From Chloranthus sessilifolius (Eukaryota; Streptophyta; Magnoliopsida; Chloranthales; Chloranthaceae), in assembly GCA_021018995.1 (NCBI GenBank), contig CM037598.1, forward strand, positions 65,986,671 through 66,050,670: DNA of 64,000 nt. Direction: 5' to 3'. The notes under the pieces were generated by a model, which saw only the letters and a program-made list of their open reading frames with translations, was not told where the DNA came from and did no database searches. A program made the position numbers and the translations under genes. This document shows, piece by piece, positions 33,688 to 45,839 of the stretch (position 1 is the first letter of the stretch; the number at the start of each line of letters is the position of its first letter).

Positions 33688-35202
33688 TGTACAACCTTGG
33701 GAATTAAGATGATCCTATCGCGGTGATGCGCACTCGTGAAAATTAAAGAATCGCCATTCGGAGCTTTTGGTGTCCCGAGAAACCCAAATCAAATTTAAAG
33801 AGCACCAAAGTGCCAAAAATTGACTCTAAATCTGGACTATGCCAAAGGCTCTTGGGTAGGGGCTTCGGTTATCGATTGGGAAGGTGTTAGGCACCCAATC
33901 AACTCGCTTAACGCGGTCTCTACTTATGACCAAAATAAAAATGGCATAAAAGAAATAAAAAGCCTTCCTCTTGCCCAAGGGGCATTAAAATCCTATTTGT
34001 GCCCCTCCGTTCCTACTGAAAATTAGGTGGCGTAACAGCACAAATGAGAGGATGGAGGAGGAATCGACAAGGTAGAGGAATAGAGGGGAGATTCAGAGCT
34101 CTCGGGCCCTTGTAGCACCGCTGTGGAGCCTTGCGTAGGCTTGCTTCGGTGAGCTTTGATGGCTTATATGGTGAGAATTATGGTTCTAGCTCCTAGGGCT
34201 TGCAAGTTAAGAGGTAGAGAGGGAAGGCTAGGGGTAGCACACACCTAACCTAAAGGATTTGGATGAAAGGCATGGTCTAAAATGAGGTTTAGATGTTCTA
34301 GAATTTGTATGGAAAAGGGGCACTAGAGGAGAGAGAGAGTGAGTTCCTAGTCTCTATTTTGAGAATTTTTTTCGAACCTTTGTAAAGGGAAAGGTGCCTC
34401 TCTGTTTATAGGAAAAGGAGAGGTTAGGAGGGGGTTTAGAGGCTAAACTAGGTTAGGAATTAGGTAATCTAGCCATCTATGGTTTCCTAGGATTTTTGGA
34501 GCCTTGAAATATGTGAAAAGATACTCTAATGGTGGATGATAGGTTAGAGCTTTAGACCACCAAACCCCAATCTCAATTTTTGAGGAAAATACCCAAGGTC
34601 ACTGTTCATAAGCCTGGCGCAACTAACAGATGCGCCAGGCAAATTAGAGTAAAACAGTGCCACACAGTGGCCTGGGAAGTTGGCTGCTTGAGGTGGGACC
34701 CACCTATAGGCCGGCACAATTATTAGTTGTGCCAAGCCATTTCTGGGGAGAAATGGCTTGGCACATCTAATAGATGCTCCAAAACCCTAGGGGGATCCTC
34801 CTCAAAACCCCATTTTTCCCCTAAAGTTCGGAGTGCCATATCTTTTGATGTACCACCCCAATTGGAGTGATTCTTGGCTTGTTGGAAAGTTGAGGACTTC
34901 TACCTTTCAATGGTATAAGATTTGATCATAATAGAAGATCCAAGCTAGTCTTGATGCACCACTTATCATCCATTGCCCAGAAAAGTTAGGTTTAGTTTTG
35001 GAATGGGTTCAAAAGGTCGGGATTGGTTTATAAAGGTTTGGGAAGGTTTCTAAGGGATCTGGGATGTTTCCTAAAGGTTTGGAATGACTCCTAAGGTTTT
35101 GAGAGGTTCCTAAGGATTCCATACATGCCATCAAAAGCTCGAAAGTGCGCCTCTCTCAAAATGTGTCTCGATTGGGCCTTGGGCAAAATTTGGGTGTCTA
35201 CA
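33688..35202 (-). mobile_element. LTR L3 (3' LTR of R2)
   Basis: Minus strand TGTAGACACCC (35202) to TTGTACA (33688), 1515 bp, with polypurine tract upstream at 35203, so a 3' LTR. TATA-like TATAAAC at 34404-34410; palindromes 34612-34782. It is inserted in the chromovirus RT. The possible target duplication CAACT (33683-33687) has no confirmed partner because the 5' end of R2 is missing. Confidence 0.85.
34612..34782. promoter_or_regulatory. Palindromes in U3 of L3
   Basis: 34612-34640 (14-bp arms GCCTGGCGCAACTA and CAGATGCGCCAGGC, two mismatches), 34713-34733 (GGCACAATTA/TAGTTGTGCC) and 34758-34782 (CATCTA arm facing TAGATG, a coordinated variant). Confidence 0.7.
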
Positions 35203-35217
35203 GATGCCCCTCTTTGG
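35203..35217 (-). other. Polypurine tract of R2
   Basis: Minus strand AAAGAGGGGCATC adjoining the start of L3, matching R1 at 5307. Confidence 0.7.
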
Positions 35218-36440
35218 TATCCGAACACTAATGATCAAATGCCAAAGAAAAGAGACATCTAAAGAGGCCCAAGGTATTACTAACGGGTCCACTGCATTCA
35301 GAACGAACTTCAAACATCCGATGAATAACATGGTGAGAAAATGAAAACCCTGTATGTCAGGAAAAATGTCCGTTTCTCAAGGTAATTGATCCCCAAGCGC
35401 TTAGCGACATTACTGGGCATAGAGGTAGATTAAGTTACGAAAGCCCAATAGCTGAAAAAAACTTTCGATTCTTGAGTTGCAAAAGCCTGTTAGTCTGGAA
35501 AAACGTCCGCTTCTCGAGATGATTGGATGGTGATTGATATTTGAGATTCATTCTGAATACAATAGCTTCGTAAGTAAGGGGGTGATCGACCCACACTAAA
35601 AGATAGGCGCAAAGAAAAAATACGCAAGGTTCCATAGTTTGCATCCAATCCCACGAGGCATTGATTGCCCCATTTGACTGGTCGCGGGTGCCCTGTGTGA
35701 GGCAGGGTTCGAGGTCTTTCGGTGAACCCATTGGTCCCGAAGTTTATTTAGCATGCCTTCCCGAGCGGAGCTAATAGATATCGTAACGCTTTTTGGGAGT
35801 ACGTGCCACCTTTTCAGAACACATATTTTTTGTTATTTTATGTGGGAATTTGTTTTTGACTTTTTATGTTATCATTTTATGTGATTTTTTTAGATTTTGA
35901 GTTGTCATTTTATGTGATTTTTTTCGGATTTTGAGTTTTCATTTTATGTGATTTTTTTTGGATTTTCAGTTATCATTTTATGTGATTTTTTTTAGATTTT
36001 GAGTTATCATTCTATGTGATTTTTTTTTGGATTTTTCTATGTCTATCATTTTATGTGATTTTAATCTATCACTTTAATCTATTTTATTTTATCACTTTAT
36101 GTGACTTTATTCTATCATTTTATGTGAATTATTTTTTAGATCTTCTTTATCATTTTATGTGGATTGTTTTGGATTTTGAGGTATCATTTTATGTGATTTT
36201 TTTTAGATCTTTCTATGTTATCATTTTATGATGATTTTTTTTATTTTTCTATGTATGATCGGGATTCTTTGAGCATGCTCATTGATCTCGACCCATTTAC
36301 TCTAGCACAATTTCTTGGGCAAATCAAATGGAGATCAATATGTCGCTTGGGGGCACGTGCACCTGCTTAGGACAACAAAACAAAGAGAAGGGATACCAAG
36401 CAATATATGTGACCCACACCATACCCAAAAGCCAGCCCAA
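35218..36440 (-). mobile_element. R2 spacer with TTATGTGATTTT minisatellite
   Basis: 35218-35820 aligns with 5321-5880 of R1. 35825-36240 is a degenerate repeat of about 33 bp (core ATCATTTTATGTGATTTTT), around ten copies. Single or few copies lie at the matching places near 6600 and, inverted, near 2560-2700. No gene. Confidence 0.65.
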
Positions 36441-36448
36441 AAGTGACC

Positions 36449-36520
36449 TGGCGCAACTATTAGTTGTGCCAAGCCAACTGGGGGGCCAACATAGCTTGGC
36501 GCATGTAATACATGTGCCAA
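36449..36520. promoter_or_regulatory. Palindrome pair upstream of PMD copy C
   Basis: 36449-36471 (arms TGGCGCAACTA and TAGTTGTGCCA around T) and 36496-36520 (arms TTGGCGCATGTA and TACATGTGCCAA around A, a coordinated variant). The TATA-like CTTTATATTG follows at 36631-36640, 111 bp on, nearly the same spacing as copy B (114 bp). Confidence 0.75.
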
Positions 36521-36727
36521 ACATGGCTGGGGACCATTTTAAAGAACCCGAATTTGGGCAAAAGAGTTGTGTTTTCAAAATTTTCTCACCCCCCTTCTCC
36601 AGACCGAAAATAAACCTCCTCCTAGGGTTCCTTTATATTGCCTCTAAGCGTGATTCATTGTCAGCATCTACTTACACCGATTAATTGCCCGCTCCACGCT
36701 AGATCAAAGACCCATTTTTCTTCAAAG

Positions 36728-36984
36728 GTAACCATTTAAAACCCATTTTATTTGAATTTTCTTGATTTTTATTGTAAATGTGATAATGATCTTGCATTTT
36801 TAGATGATAAATGGTTTATTCTCTTTGTAAGCATGCTTATTGATGATGAATTTGATTGTTATTGAATGATGCCCTATATTTTTTATTGCTTTTTGGATTT
36901 TATTAGGACATAAATCTATTCTTTTGTTTTTATGCTTGTAAATAAGGTAAAGGGATTTTTGTTTTTATTTTTGCAAAATAAAGT

Positions 36985-37033
<49 letters not shown>

Positions 37034-37630
37034 AAGTAAAGGAATTTTTTTTGTTTTTGTTTTTGATTTTATAAACAAAGTAGAGGGATTTTTTTTTTTT
37101 TTTTGTTTTCGATTTTATAAACAAAGTACAAGGATTTTTTTTGGTTTTGTTTTTTACTTTTATAAATACAGTGAAGAGATTTTTTTATTATTTTGTTTTT
37201 GATTTTATAAACAAAAAGAAAGGGATTTTTTTTTTTCTGTTTTTGATTTTATAAACAAAGTACAGGGATTGTTTTTTGGTTTTGTTTTTTGTTTTTATAA
37301 ACAAAGTGAAGGGATTTTTTTTTTTTTATTTTATAAACAAAAAGAAAGGGATTTTTTTGTTTTTGTATTTGATTTTATAAACAAAGTAAAGGGATTTTTT
37401 TTTGTTTTTTTTTTTATTTTATTTACAAAGTAAAGGGATTTTTATTTATTTTTTATTTTTTAAACAAAGTAAAGGGATCTTTTTGTTTTTATTTTTTTAT
37501 TATAAAAGAAAGAATTTTTTGTTTTTTGAACATAAGCAAAAGAAAGAGCATACTTTCCTTCCCTTGGCCTGTAGCATCATGATTTCCAATTATTGATTTG
37601 CCCCGATATGATTGATTGTATTGGCCCTAG
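36728..37630 (+). other. Leader intron of PMD copy C with internal repeats
   Basis: AAAG|GTAACC donor at 36728; CCCTAG acceptor at 37630, two bases before ATG 37632. From about 36940 to 37490 it holds about ten copies of a 40-60 bp repeat with core TTTATAAACAAAGTAAAGGGA followed by a T run. Copies A and B lack this expansion. Confidence 0.65.
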
Positions 37631-39550
37631 AATGTCGAATGACGAGGAGTACGTGCAAGAGGAAGAATAGGAAGAGGGGCCAGAAGTGGTTTACAGTCCT
37701 CGAGGAGAGCAATTCTTCGTGGTGGAACGTCCTACTGGTCCTTGGTATGAGATGCAGGGTGAGGCCGCCCGTACCGGTCTTCTTCACCATCAGTACACGC
37801 ATATTTCAAATTTTGGCATTGCTGGCAAGGAAAAAAGATAGGCTCAGTTCTTTTTCCTGTGCGGTTTTGCTCTATTTCCATGACCTGTTGCATCTTTTTC
37901 TTTTGATGTAGGACTTGCCCCACATTGTATTCTGAGGAAGCTGGTTAGATTTTCATGACTTTTTATCGCTATATCCCACCCGTCATAAAGTACTTGCTCG
38001 AGCAGGCTGGTTTTGGAGAGTTCTTGTCATGCCCCGCCATGAGGGCAGATGCAGCATATCTGAGAGATTTGATTGAGAGATTTCACCTAGAGACCATGTC
38101 CTTCCATATGGCCTTTGCTGAGATGACCTTAACGCTCGTGGATTGGGCTATGATTACAGGTATCAGGGTAGGGGAGTTCCAATAGCCAACCTTGCAGTGC
38201 CCAGTCGACATGAGATTATCAGATTGATAGGGGATTACCCCCCTCCTCCAATCGGCATGGTGCCGAGGTCAAGATGACCTGGCTGTCTGATCTTATTGGG
38301 CTGCATGAGTTAGTAGATCTGGGGCAGCCAAATGTGGAGATTTATATTGAGCCTGAGCATGCGATCATATTGGCCCGCATCACGCTCCTCATAATGTTGG
38401 GCAAAACCCTCTTTGCCAATGCTAGCGGCGGGCAGGTCAACCTAGGCCTACTTAGCCTAATGGACAATAGGCTCGACGTTCATAGATATGATTGAGGTGG
38501 GGCTGGTTATGCTGTGTTGATGTCTAGCCTAGTTGGAGCCTCCACGGGAAATGCAAAGTCCATTGTTGGCTTTTTGCCTACTCTGGAGGTAATCTCTTAA
38601 CTCTTTTTCTTTTATCAGTCTCTTTGCATAGTCGTTGTCAGCTTCTGACTTATCTTTTATGCACTACTCTCTTTAGGCATGGAAGTATCTTCATTTTCAA
38701 CCCGAACGTCCGCTTCTTCACTCGAAAATATACACTTACCCCCTTTTGAGCAACTGGGACAAACACCGGCACCGTGATGTGGGCAAGAAGCATCTGGAGA
38801 TGGGCCTGAGGTCGCAACTCGATCTGATGGTCCCTGAGCAGGTAAGGCCTTTTCCCCTCTGTTTATTTTAGTTCAAAAATTCTCCTTTGTTATTATGCAG
38901 CACTGTTGACTGATTGGCGACTTCTTGACTTGGGCAGATCATATATGACCCATGCATTAGCTCTCTTTCTCGGGACCGGGCTGCTGTAGGTCCATCTCGC
39001 CTCTTCAACAACCATCACGTCATCTTTTCCTTTGGGGCATGGGCCAGGGCCTACTACCAGGGGGAGCGAGTAGTTCATCAGTACCAGGGCTATCCTGCCA
39101 TACCCTCGGATCCTCCTGCAGACGTCATGGATCCCGTAGGTAGTATTGGGGAGCTCACTATGGCCTTCCTTCAAAATGGAATCCCCATCAATGCCCTTCT
39201 TATGCTTGGAGACTATCGGATGTGGTATGAGTCTTTACCATATCGATTTATTCTTTCGCGCTTCATCCCTGGTGTTAATTTCCTAGCTCTCGGCGGCTCG
39301 CGCTAATAGGTAATTCTCTTTTCCCTTTTAGATTGATCCCCTTCAGGTTTTGTTTCAACTTTTATTTCTATTGAGCGAATCTCTATCTTTTTCACAGTTT
39401 GTCCAGGGAGGTGATTCAGACGATGAAGGTGGAGCGGCAGTGGGTACTGCTGATGCTTTAGGGCAGGTCCCTCAGATGCTGGTCCTTCCGGTGCGGGTCC
39501 CTCAAGTGCTGGTCCCTTAGGTGCTGGTCCTTCAAGCTCTTCTCGCATGG
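37631..39550 (+). pseudogene. PMD gene, copy C, antisense in R2
   Basis: Inferred exons: 37631-37827 (ATG 37632; TAG near 37668), 37912-38588 (core), 38677-38841, 38938-39309 and 39398-39550. The core has YIPPVIKYLLEQAGFGEFLSC, LIERFHLETMSFHMAFAEMT, VDWAMITGIRVG, then EVKMTWLSDL and LLIMLGKTLFANASGG. Exon 3 reads HRDVGKKHLEMGLRSQLDLMVPEQ; exon 4 reads DRAAVGPSRLFNN and YRFILSRFIPGVN. Frameshifts are near 37940, 38180 and 38260. The donor after exon 1 is GGAAAA instead of GGTAAA. Exons 3 and 4 are cleaner than in copy B. Like B, it lies opposite to the element's coding strand. Confidence 0.8.
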
Positions 39551-40152
39551 GTACGTGCCTTGGGCGGTGTACCTGCTGTGGTCATGGGATGAGTGCATCC
39601 CAATCCTAACAATTCTCCCTTTTCTACCCATTTCTGCTGGAATGAGTGCATGTCAACTTGTCTTTCTCTTCCTCTGATAAGCCACTACAGCCCTCCTCGT
39701 CAACATCTCTATGACCTCCACTATGAAACTTAGTAAATGTAGGAAGAGCTAAATGCTCTAGTGCATCAATGGACTCGTGCATTAGCTAACCTATGCTCTC
39801 CTCATGTTGCAGAAGAGAGAAGACAGTTCAAGTGGAGGACACTGCTCCCGTCTGTGTATACTAGCACAAACACTCTCGTAATCAGTATTAATGACCCTCA
39901 ACTGATTCAATATTTTGTCTCTCAAGTGAACGATTGGCCTTGCCCACACATTCACTAGGTTTACTAACGCATCTGCTGCATACATCATTCTCTTGATATT
40001 TTGCCAGTCTGTCTCATATACTCAATAGTGTATAATATTTTCGAATTGATTTTTTTCCCTGATGAGTATTACTGATCTAGTCAATCAATTGAAACATTTT
40101 AGGAAGGTTTTACCTTTTTTGAGAAGGTGTCACCTCTCATAATTCTTTTGCA
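39551..40152. other. End of R2 and junction to unassigned DNA
   Basis: 39551-39960 may hold remains of the last PMD exons, though no clear alignment to copy B is seen after 39560. No LTR or other R2 part follows; R2 is truncated near 39960. Confidence 0.4.
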
Positions 40153-40371
40153 TCACTTGCATACATGAAGGAGGAATTGATCGCGAGATGCATAGAATGA
40201 AGGATCCATTTCATCACACTCCCAGTCAATGTGTTTAGGATCCGTGACATCTAGTTCGAGAATACTCCCATGTATATACCCAAATTTACTTTTTGAGCCC
40301 AAGGAAATGGCAGCAAACTGTGACCTTCGAAGGTAATTCATCCCATCCAACTTCACCATAGTTATATGCAA
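40153..40371 (-). pseudogene. Possible Copia-type gag fragment
   Basis: A 72-residue open stretch reading ITMVKLDGMNYLRRSQFAAISLGSKSKFGYIHGS. KLDG-x-NY-(x)n-KxKxGYIxG is the start pattern of Copia gag polyproteins. No other Copia domain is nearby. Confidence 0.5.
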
Positions 40372-41625
40372 CCAGTTTGGCCATCGCCATCGCTACCAGT
40401 ACTAACAGAGTTACAGTGGCTACACACCGTGAAATAATAATAAACAGAGTTACAGTGGCTACACAACCGTGAAATAACAATAACAATACTTATCAACACA
40501 TAAACGGCTACAATTCTGGTCAACAATACTGCTGATCATCACAAAGGTTAGTACACTAGCTCTTCCCAATCACCAGAAGATCAAGGAATAACGAGCACGA
40601 CCTTACACATGAAGACAAAACCCATCACATCTCCCTTCATATTTCTCAAAATTCTGCAGTTAGACATTCAAATGAAATATGACTGAAATCCAATCCACAC
40701 CCTACGTTATATTAGTAGTACATATCAAAACTACAAAAATATGAGATTCTTTTGCAATCTTGAATGTAATATTTTTGCATCTGTCTGTAACTCTAATGTA
40801 GAGTTACAGACAGATGATCTATGTTTCCCTAAATCACTTTTGCATGGATGCCATTTTATTATTTGGGGTCCTTCAATCTTTGCTCTTCATAAGTCCGATG
40901 GGAGTAGCAACAGTCAACCAATGAATATATCTATTTATAACTAGCATTTCAGTATTTATCTTTTCCCTAGTGCGCCATTTATCTTATGTGAGGTTCAGCA
41001 TGTATCTCATTCATGACAAAAACCCTATAAAAGACCATAGGATGTATTTTGATGAATCTTGAGCCTGCTATATCATGATCTTATGCAACTCCATCTATTT
41101 ATATCTTCATCTCTCTGGAGGGATAGAGATCTGAGGACCTCACTAGTAATCTTATCAGGTGATGCATCATCTTCTAGTGAACCCATGTCATCAGAGACTA
41201 ACTTGGATACAGGTTTCGAAGCATGTCCATTATGCATCATCTGCCAGACCCTAGTTTTAGGTTGAGATGGGTGATATTCAGGACGAGTCCATGATTTGGA
41301 CTCATAGTTTTTGTTTTTAAGAGTAACCTTTAATTATTAGCATCCATTTGAATAACCTTGAAAAGTCTTTCATAATCTCATTTCCTTTGGATTTCGTAGT
41401 TTCCGAAGCAGTGGAAAACATGTTTATTTTCCGTCCATTTCCGACAGCCACTAACACCTCCTCTTCCTCATTTTCAATTAATCAAAAGTGTTGTCTGTGA
41501 CCTCTTAGTGACCCCTTACTGAATGTCTATAAAGTGTCTCGGTGAGTTGTCTACCAATAGAATTCACGACAATATGATTCTCATGCCCGAGAAACTTAAA
41601 ATATTTCCCTTTAATGGTGCTGCTG
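40372..41625. other. Unassigned DNA with a direct repeat and a perfect hairpin
   Basis: A direct repeat of about 36 bp (AACAGAGTTACAGTGGCTAC core) twice at 40406-40481. At 40778-40816 a perfect hairpin: arms CATCTGTCTGTAACTCT and its complement, 5-base loop. 40742-40780 is an inverted copy of the block beside the pararetrovirus at 43848-43880. No gene. Confidence 0.55.
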
Positions 41626-41633
41626 CTTGTGTA

Positions 41634-43106
41634 CCAAGGATCAAAATTTTGGGTTGAATTTCGATTTCGTGCATGACCGAAACCGAAATTGAAAGTACCA
41701 CAAACAAAATGGACCGAAATTTTGGATTTTGGTTTCGTTTCAGCCATGCCTGAAATTGAAACATTTCGGACGGAATTTTGAAATTTCGGCCAAAATTTTT
41801 ATCCATGGTGTTGACTCTTGGTGAGTAATTAGCAATATCTTTAATGAGTCTCAATGAGAGCCCATAGAGTGGTATTAAAATGTCTCGATAGCTATTCACC
41901 GATATGGAAAGGGGTGCACAGGTTATGGTGTGCACTACAACTTGTTGGAGTTTGCACCTACAAAAAAGCTTTAAAATACCTAAATACGTATAAACTGGGT
42001 TGAGAAAGCAGCCTGGTGGAGTTTGAATAATGGTACCCCCTATATAAATAAACAACAAATTAATGTGGTTCAAGGCATAATGACAACTTTCGCTGAAATT
42101 TTGCGAAATTTGCCAGGAAGGGGGTCAAACAAGAATTTCGGGAAAATCGGTACTTTTCGATATTTTTCGGCGAAATTTTGGTTTTTTTTTTTATGTTTAA
42201 TTTTTGTTTTTAAATATGTTAGAAATTTAGTATATATTGTAGTCATTTTTTTTTTAAAATATTAAAAATATTTTTAATCCCCGAAACTTTTTTGAAATGT
42301 ATTGAAATTAATCTGAAAGGACCCCTCACCGAAAAATTACCGAAAATCGAAATTTGTCACTATGGTTCACGGGGGGGCTTTTGATTTGGCTCGGGCAGGT
42401 TTTTGAATTTGGGGTTGGGTTAGGTCAAAGTTACCAAGTTGGGCTTTGTGGATAAATTGGTTTGGAAAAACTTCATAAAATTTTGGAAAAGCTATTGGAA
42501 AAAAAGAGATAAAATTATATAATTTTTAATATAAAAAAATTAAAATTAAAAAGCGAAAATGTCATAAAATTCGCTAGTTATTTGTGAATTATTTGTAAAA
42601 TTCTCAATTTTTTTGTTCAAAAATGTCACGATATAATTTAGATTTCTTTTTTTAATCCTTGAAATATTTCAAATTATTCATGAATTTTTTAAAATGTCGG
42701 CAAATTTGGTCATATGCCTTTGACCCATCGGATCGGTCAAATCGGGTCAGGGTGCAACGGTCAAATCGGGTCAGGGTGCAGCATGAGGTCAAGCATATAC
42801 CCTTTTTAATTCTTGAAAATTTCCCAAAATTTTTCTAAAAGCTATCAAACTTAATCCGAAATGTACCGAAAGGACCCCCTACCAAAAATTCCCGAAAATG
42901 AAAATTGTCACTATGATCAAGCCATGGTTCAAAATTTCGGCCAATAATTCAAATTATCCGCCGAAATTTATCAGTTTCGGTCCACACTGAAACGAAATCA
43001 AGGTTCGAAATTTCAGTCGAAAATGTATGTAAGGGAAATTTTTAGCCCAAATTATCGGTTTGGTCATGCCTGAAACCGAAAATGAAACCGATATTTTGAT
43101 CCTTGG
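41634..43106. mobile_element. Non-autonomous TIR DNA transposon, unit 1
   Basis: Left end CCAAGGATCAAAATTTTGG and, inverted, right end CCAAGGATCAAAATATCGG. Similarity between the ends continues through about 55 bp (TTTCGATTTCGTGCATGACC against TTTCGGTTTCAGGCATGACC). The interior is rich in GAAATTTCGG-type motifs in both orientations and lacks a transposase. No convincing target-site duplication, so the superfamily (hAT or Mutator are options) is open. Confidence 0.7.
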
Positions 43107-43289
43107 ATTGAGCAGTCAAAATTTTTCCTCGACCTGACCCGAACCAACCCATTGATAATCCTAGCAAAACTACAGAATTCACCACAATTTCTGCCCGGGT
43201 CACTCACTAACTACCAGCTCTACTTATAAAGCATTAAATCAATTTCCTATGCACTTTCAACGGTCTTCAGTTTTGCATACATGGCTGTA

Positions 43290-43755
43290 AATGGGAGTGA
43301 ACATGAATGCTTGATAGAAAGTGAGATACTTGAATGTGAATGCTCGAACGTGAATGCTTGAAAGTGAATGCTTGAACATGAATGACTGAACGTGAATGCT
43401 TGAACCTGAATGCATGATGGTGCATGCTTAAACGTGAATGTTGGAACATGAATGCTTTAACGTGAATGCTTGAACGTGAATGAATGAACATTAATGCTTG
43501 ATCGTCATTGTTGAACGTGAATGCTTGAACGTCATTGCTTGAATGTGAATGAACGTGAATGCTTGACCGTGAATGCTTGAACATTAATGTTTCTACGCGA
43601 ATGCTTGAACGTGAATGCATAAACTTGAATGATTAAAAGTGAATGTTTGAACATGAATTCTGGAACTGGAATGCATGAACGTGAATGCTTGAACATGAAT
43701 GCTTGAACGTGAATGCTTGAACTGGAATGTATGAACGCGAATGCTTGAACATTAC
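43290..43755. repeat. 14-bp minisatellite alpha, unit 1
   Basis: Degenerate head-to-tail copies of CTTGAACGTGAATG with common G/A, C/T variants. Three units make 42 bp, so long stop-free frames reading as (F/Y)KHSRSSIHVQAFT repeats arise on the minus strand; these are not genes. After it a 100-bp spaced direct repeat (TGCAAAAGAATCCATCCCC) leads into the viral fragment. Confidence 0.85.
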
Positions 43756-43919
43756 ATTCAATACTGCAAAAGAATCCATCCCCATAGACAGATGACCATA
43801 CTAAAGCTATTAGATATATATGAGATTTAGTAGTTGATGCAAAAATATTACATTCAAGACTGCAAAAGAATCCATCCCCATGGACAGATGACCATACCAA
43901 AGTTGTTAAAGGTCAAATA

Positions 43920-45612
43920 AATTCCCTGTCTTTCTTTAGCCAACCCACTGTGGTTTAAGATTGTTGAGACAGATTCCTCGCAACTTGGTTATGGAGGAAT
44001 TTTAAAACAAATCAATCCTTCCAAACAGAAGGAAGAATTAATCAGATACACTTCTGGTGTTTGGAAAGATGCCCAAACAAATTACTCAACTATCAAACAA
44101 AAGGTATTATCCATTGTCAAATGTTTTCATAAATTTTAGGATGATTTAGTCAATCAGTGTTGTTACTCATAAAAGAGCAAAAAGAAAATTAGTTTTACAA
44201 AAGGATGTCAAAAATCTAGCTTTAAAATAAATCTTTGCAAGATGGCAAGCTGAATTATCTTCCTTTGATTTCCAAATTGAATATATAAAAGGAGAGACAA
44301 ATTCTCTTCCTGATTTTCTAACTAGAGAATTTTTGTAGGGTATTTCTTAATGGAAGCGTCCTCCATCGGAGGAATAGGCAAAGGCAAAGGAAGGGACAAT
44401 ATCCCCTTATCACCAACTCAAGAATCCACTGATGATCATACCCTTTGGACAATCATCCAAAAATAATAGATATAGAGCAATAAAAGGGGGCTTTCAATTT
44501 AAAGACTCTGTCAAAAAGGACATATCTCTCAATAAAGAGAAAAATGAAACCAAAGATGTTTCTTATATTCAAAAAGATATATTTACTACCATGCTGGTAA
44601 TCAAACCAGAAGACCAACAATGGATGTCTGATCCTTGGAAATAAAGAGAAGATATCTTGATAATCAAGGATTTTTTGCTTTAGATGGTAAAACTTGTCTC
44701 ATTGCAGAAGTAATTTTGACATCTACTGGCTCTATTACCTTCACCCAACATATGGAAAACTAACGACCTGATAGCCCTATTACTTATAGTAAGGCCATTA
44801 TCCATAAAATTATCAAACCCTCTATTTGGTGCTTTGACCTAAATAAATCTTGAAAACTCAGCTCAGGTCACTCATATAATTATTGGGATTATATTCAATC
44901 CTTTACCAATACCTTTTATTATATGAATCCCAAACAAAAACATTCTTGGTTCCTAAAAATTTGTCCTGATATCCTTAAAACCGGGATACCAAATTGGTTT
45001 TATGATTGGTGGAGCCTTTTTGGCCCAACCACAAAAATTTTGCCCAAATCATTAATTCCTTTAAATAACCAGTATGAAGGAGTTAAATTCAAGGGGAAAA
45101 ATCCTCATTATTCTGAAGTTGATTTATTTTTCTTCACCAAATGCAGCATTCCCTGGATTTAGATGTGGAATATTCAGAGTACCACTCTTAATCATCTTCC
45201 GACTCTCCAAAGAACCTATTGGATCCGATGGTGGGATAATATCTCTGACTTTGATAAAAAAACTCCTTGAAATTTCATCCATAATTTGTTAGTACCCCAA
45301 AACAGCAAAAACTGAGGCTTCTCTATCTTCTTTAGAATCCAACTTTTTGAAATATTCAAAACCATCATTTGAAAACAACATTCTAATTTATCTAAAGCAC
45401 AGATTAATCAATGCTGTCTTGCTTCCATGAAATCCCATTTTTTTCAAACCTTCAATCCATCATCCCATTCTGATGATGACTCCATGACTTCGTTAGAGAA
45501 CAATAATTCCTTCCATGTTCTAACAGGAGAATCTCTAATTGATAGTCCTGATCCATCTCTTGGTGAAATTTGGGATTCAATTATTAACCAGGTCAAAGGT
45601 AAAAAGAAGTAA
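43920..45612 (+). pseudogene. Endogenous pararetrovirus fragment, unit 1
   Basis: RNase H at about 43960-44336 (LGYGGIL near the start; PDFLTREFL at the end), then the polyprotein part downstream of RNase H in scattered open pieces: 44432-44644, 44923-45162 (PNWFYDWWSLFGP) and 45427-45612. Many in-frame stops. The tryptophan-rich block after RNase H is seen in Caulimoviridae-like endogenous viruses (petuvirus/florendovirus type). RT, protease, coat and movement regions are absent. Relative to units 2 and 3 a stretch near 44170 is altered, removing the RNase H block with a conserved Asp. Not functional. Confidence 0.7.
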
Positions 45613-45839
45613 TGACTTCAACTAAGAAAGGATAGTGTTTATCTCAACCGCCAATCCACATCGGGTAATCAAAAGAATCACCATGTGTATTAGTGGGATG
45701 ACCACTAAAAGCCAATTCTAATAACAGCCAATACACCTATAGATCCACTCATAGCTACTCAACATGTCCCATTAAAATTATTGAAATACCAACACATTTG
45801 CAACAATCATAGCTACTCAATATCTTCGCCACTATCAAA

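Noticed and set aside
39897..39906. CAACT near 39897 as partner of the CAACT beside L3
   Set aside because: A 5-bp match by chance; no LTR end lies next to it.
42023..42265. Small ORF of 80 residues inside the TIR element, identical in all three units
   Set aside because: Identity reflects recent duplication; the sequence is AT-driven, hydrophobic at the end and matches no transposase.
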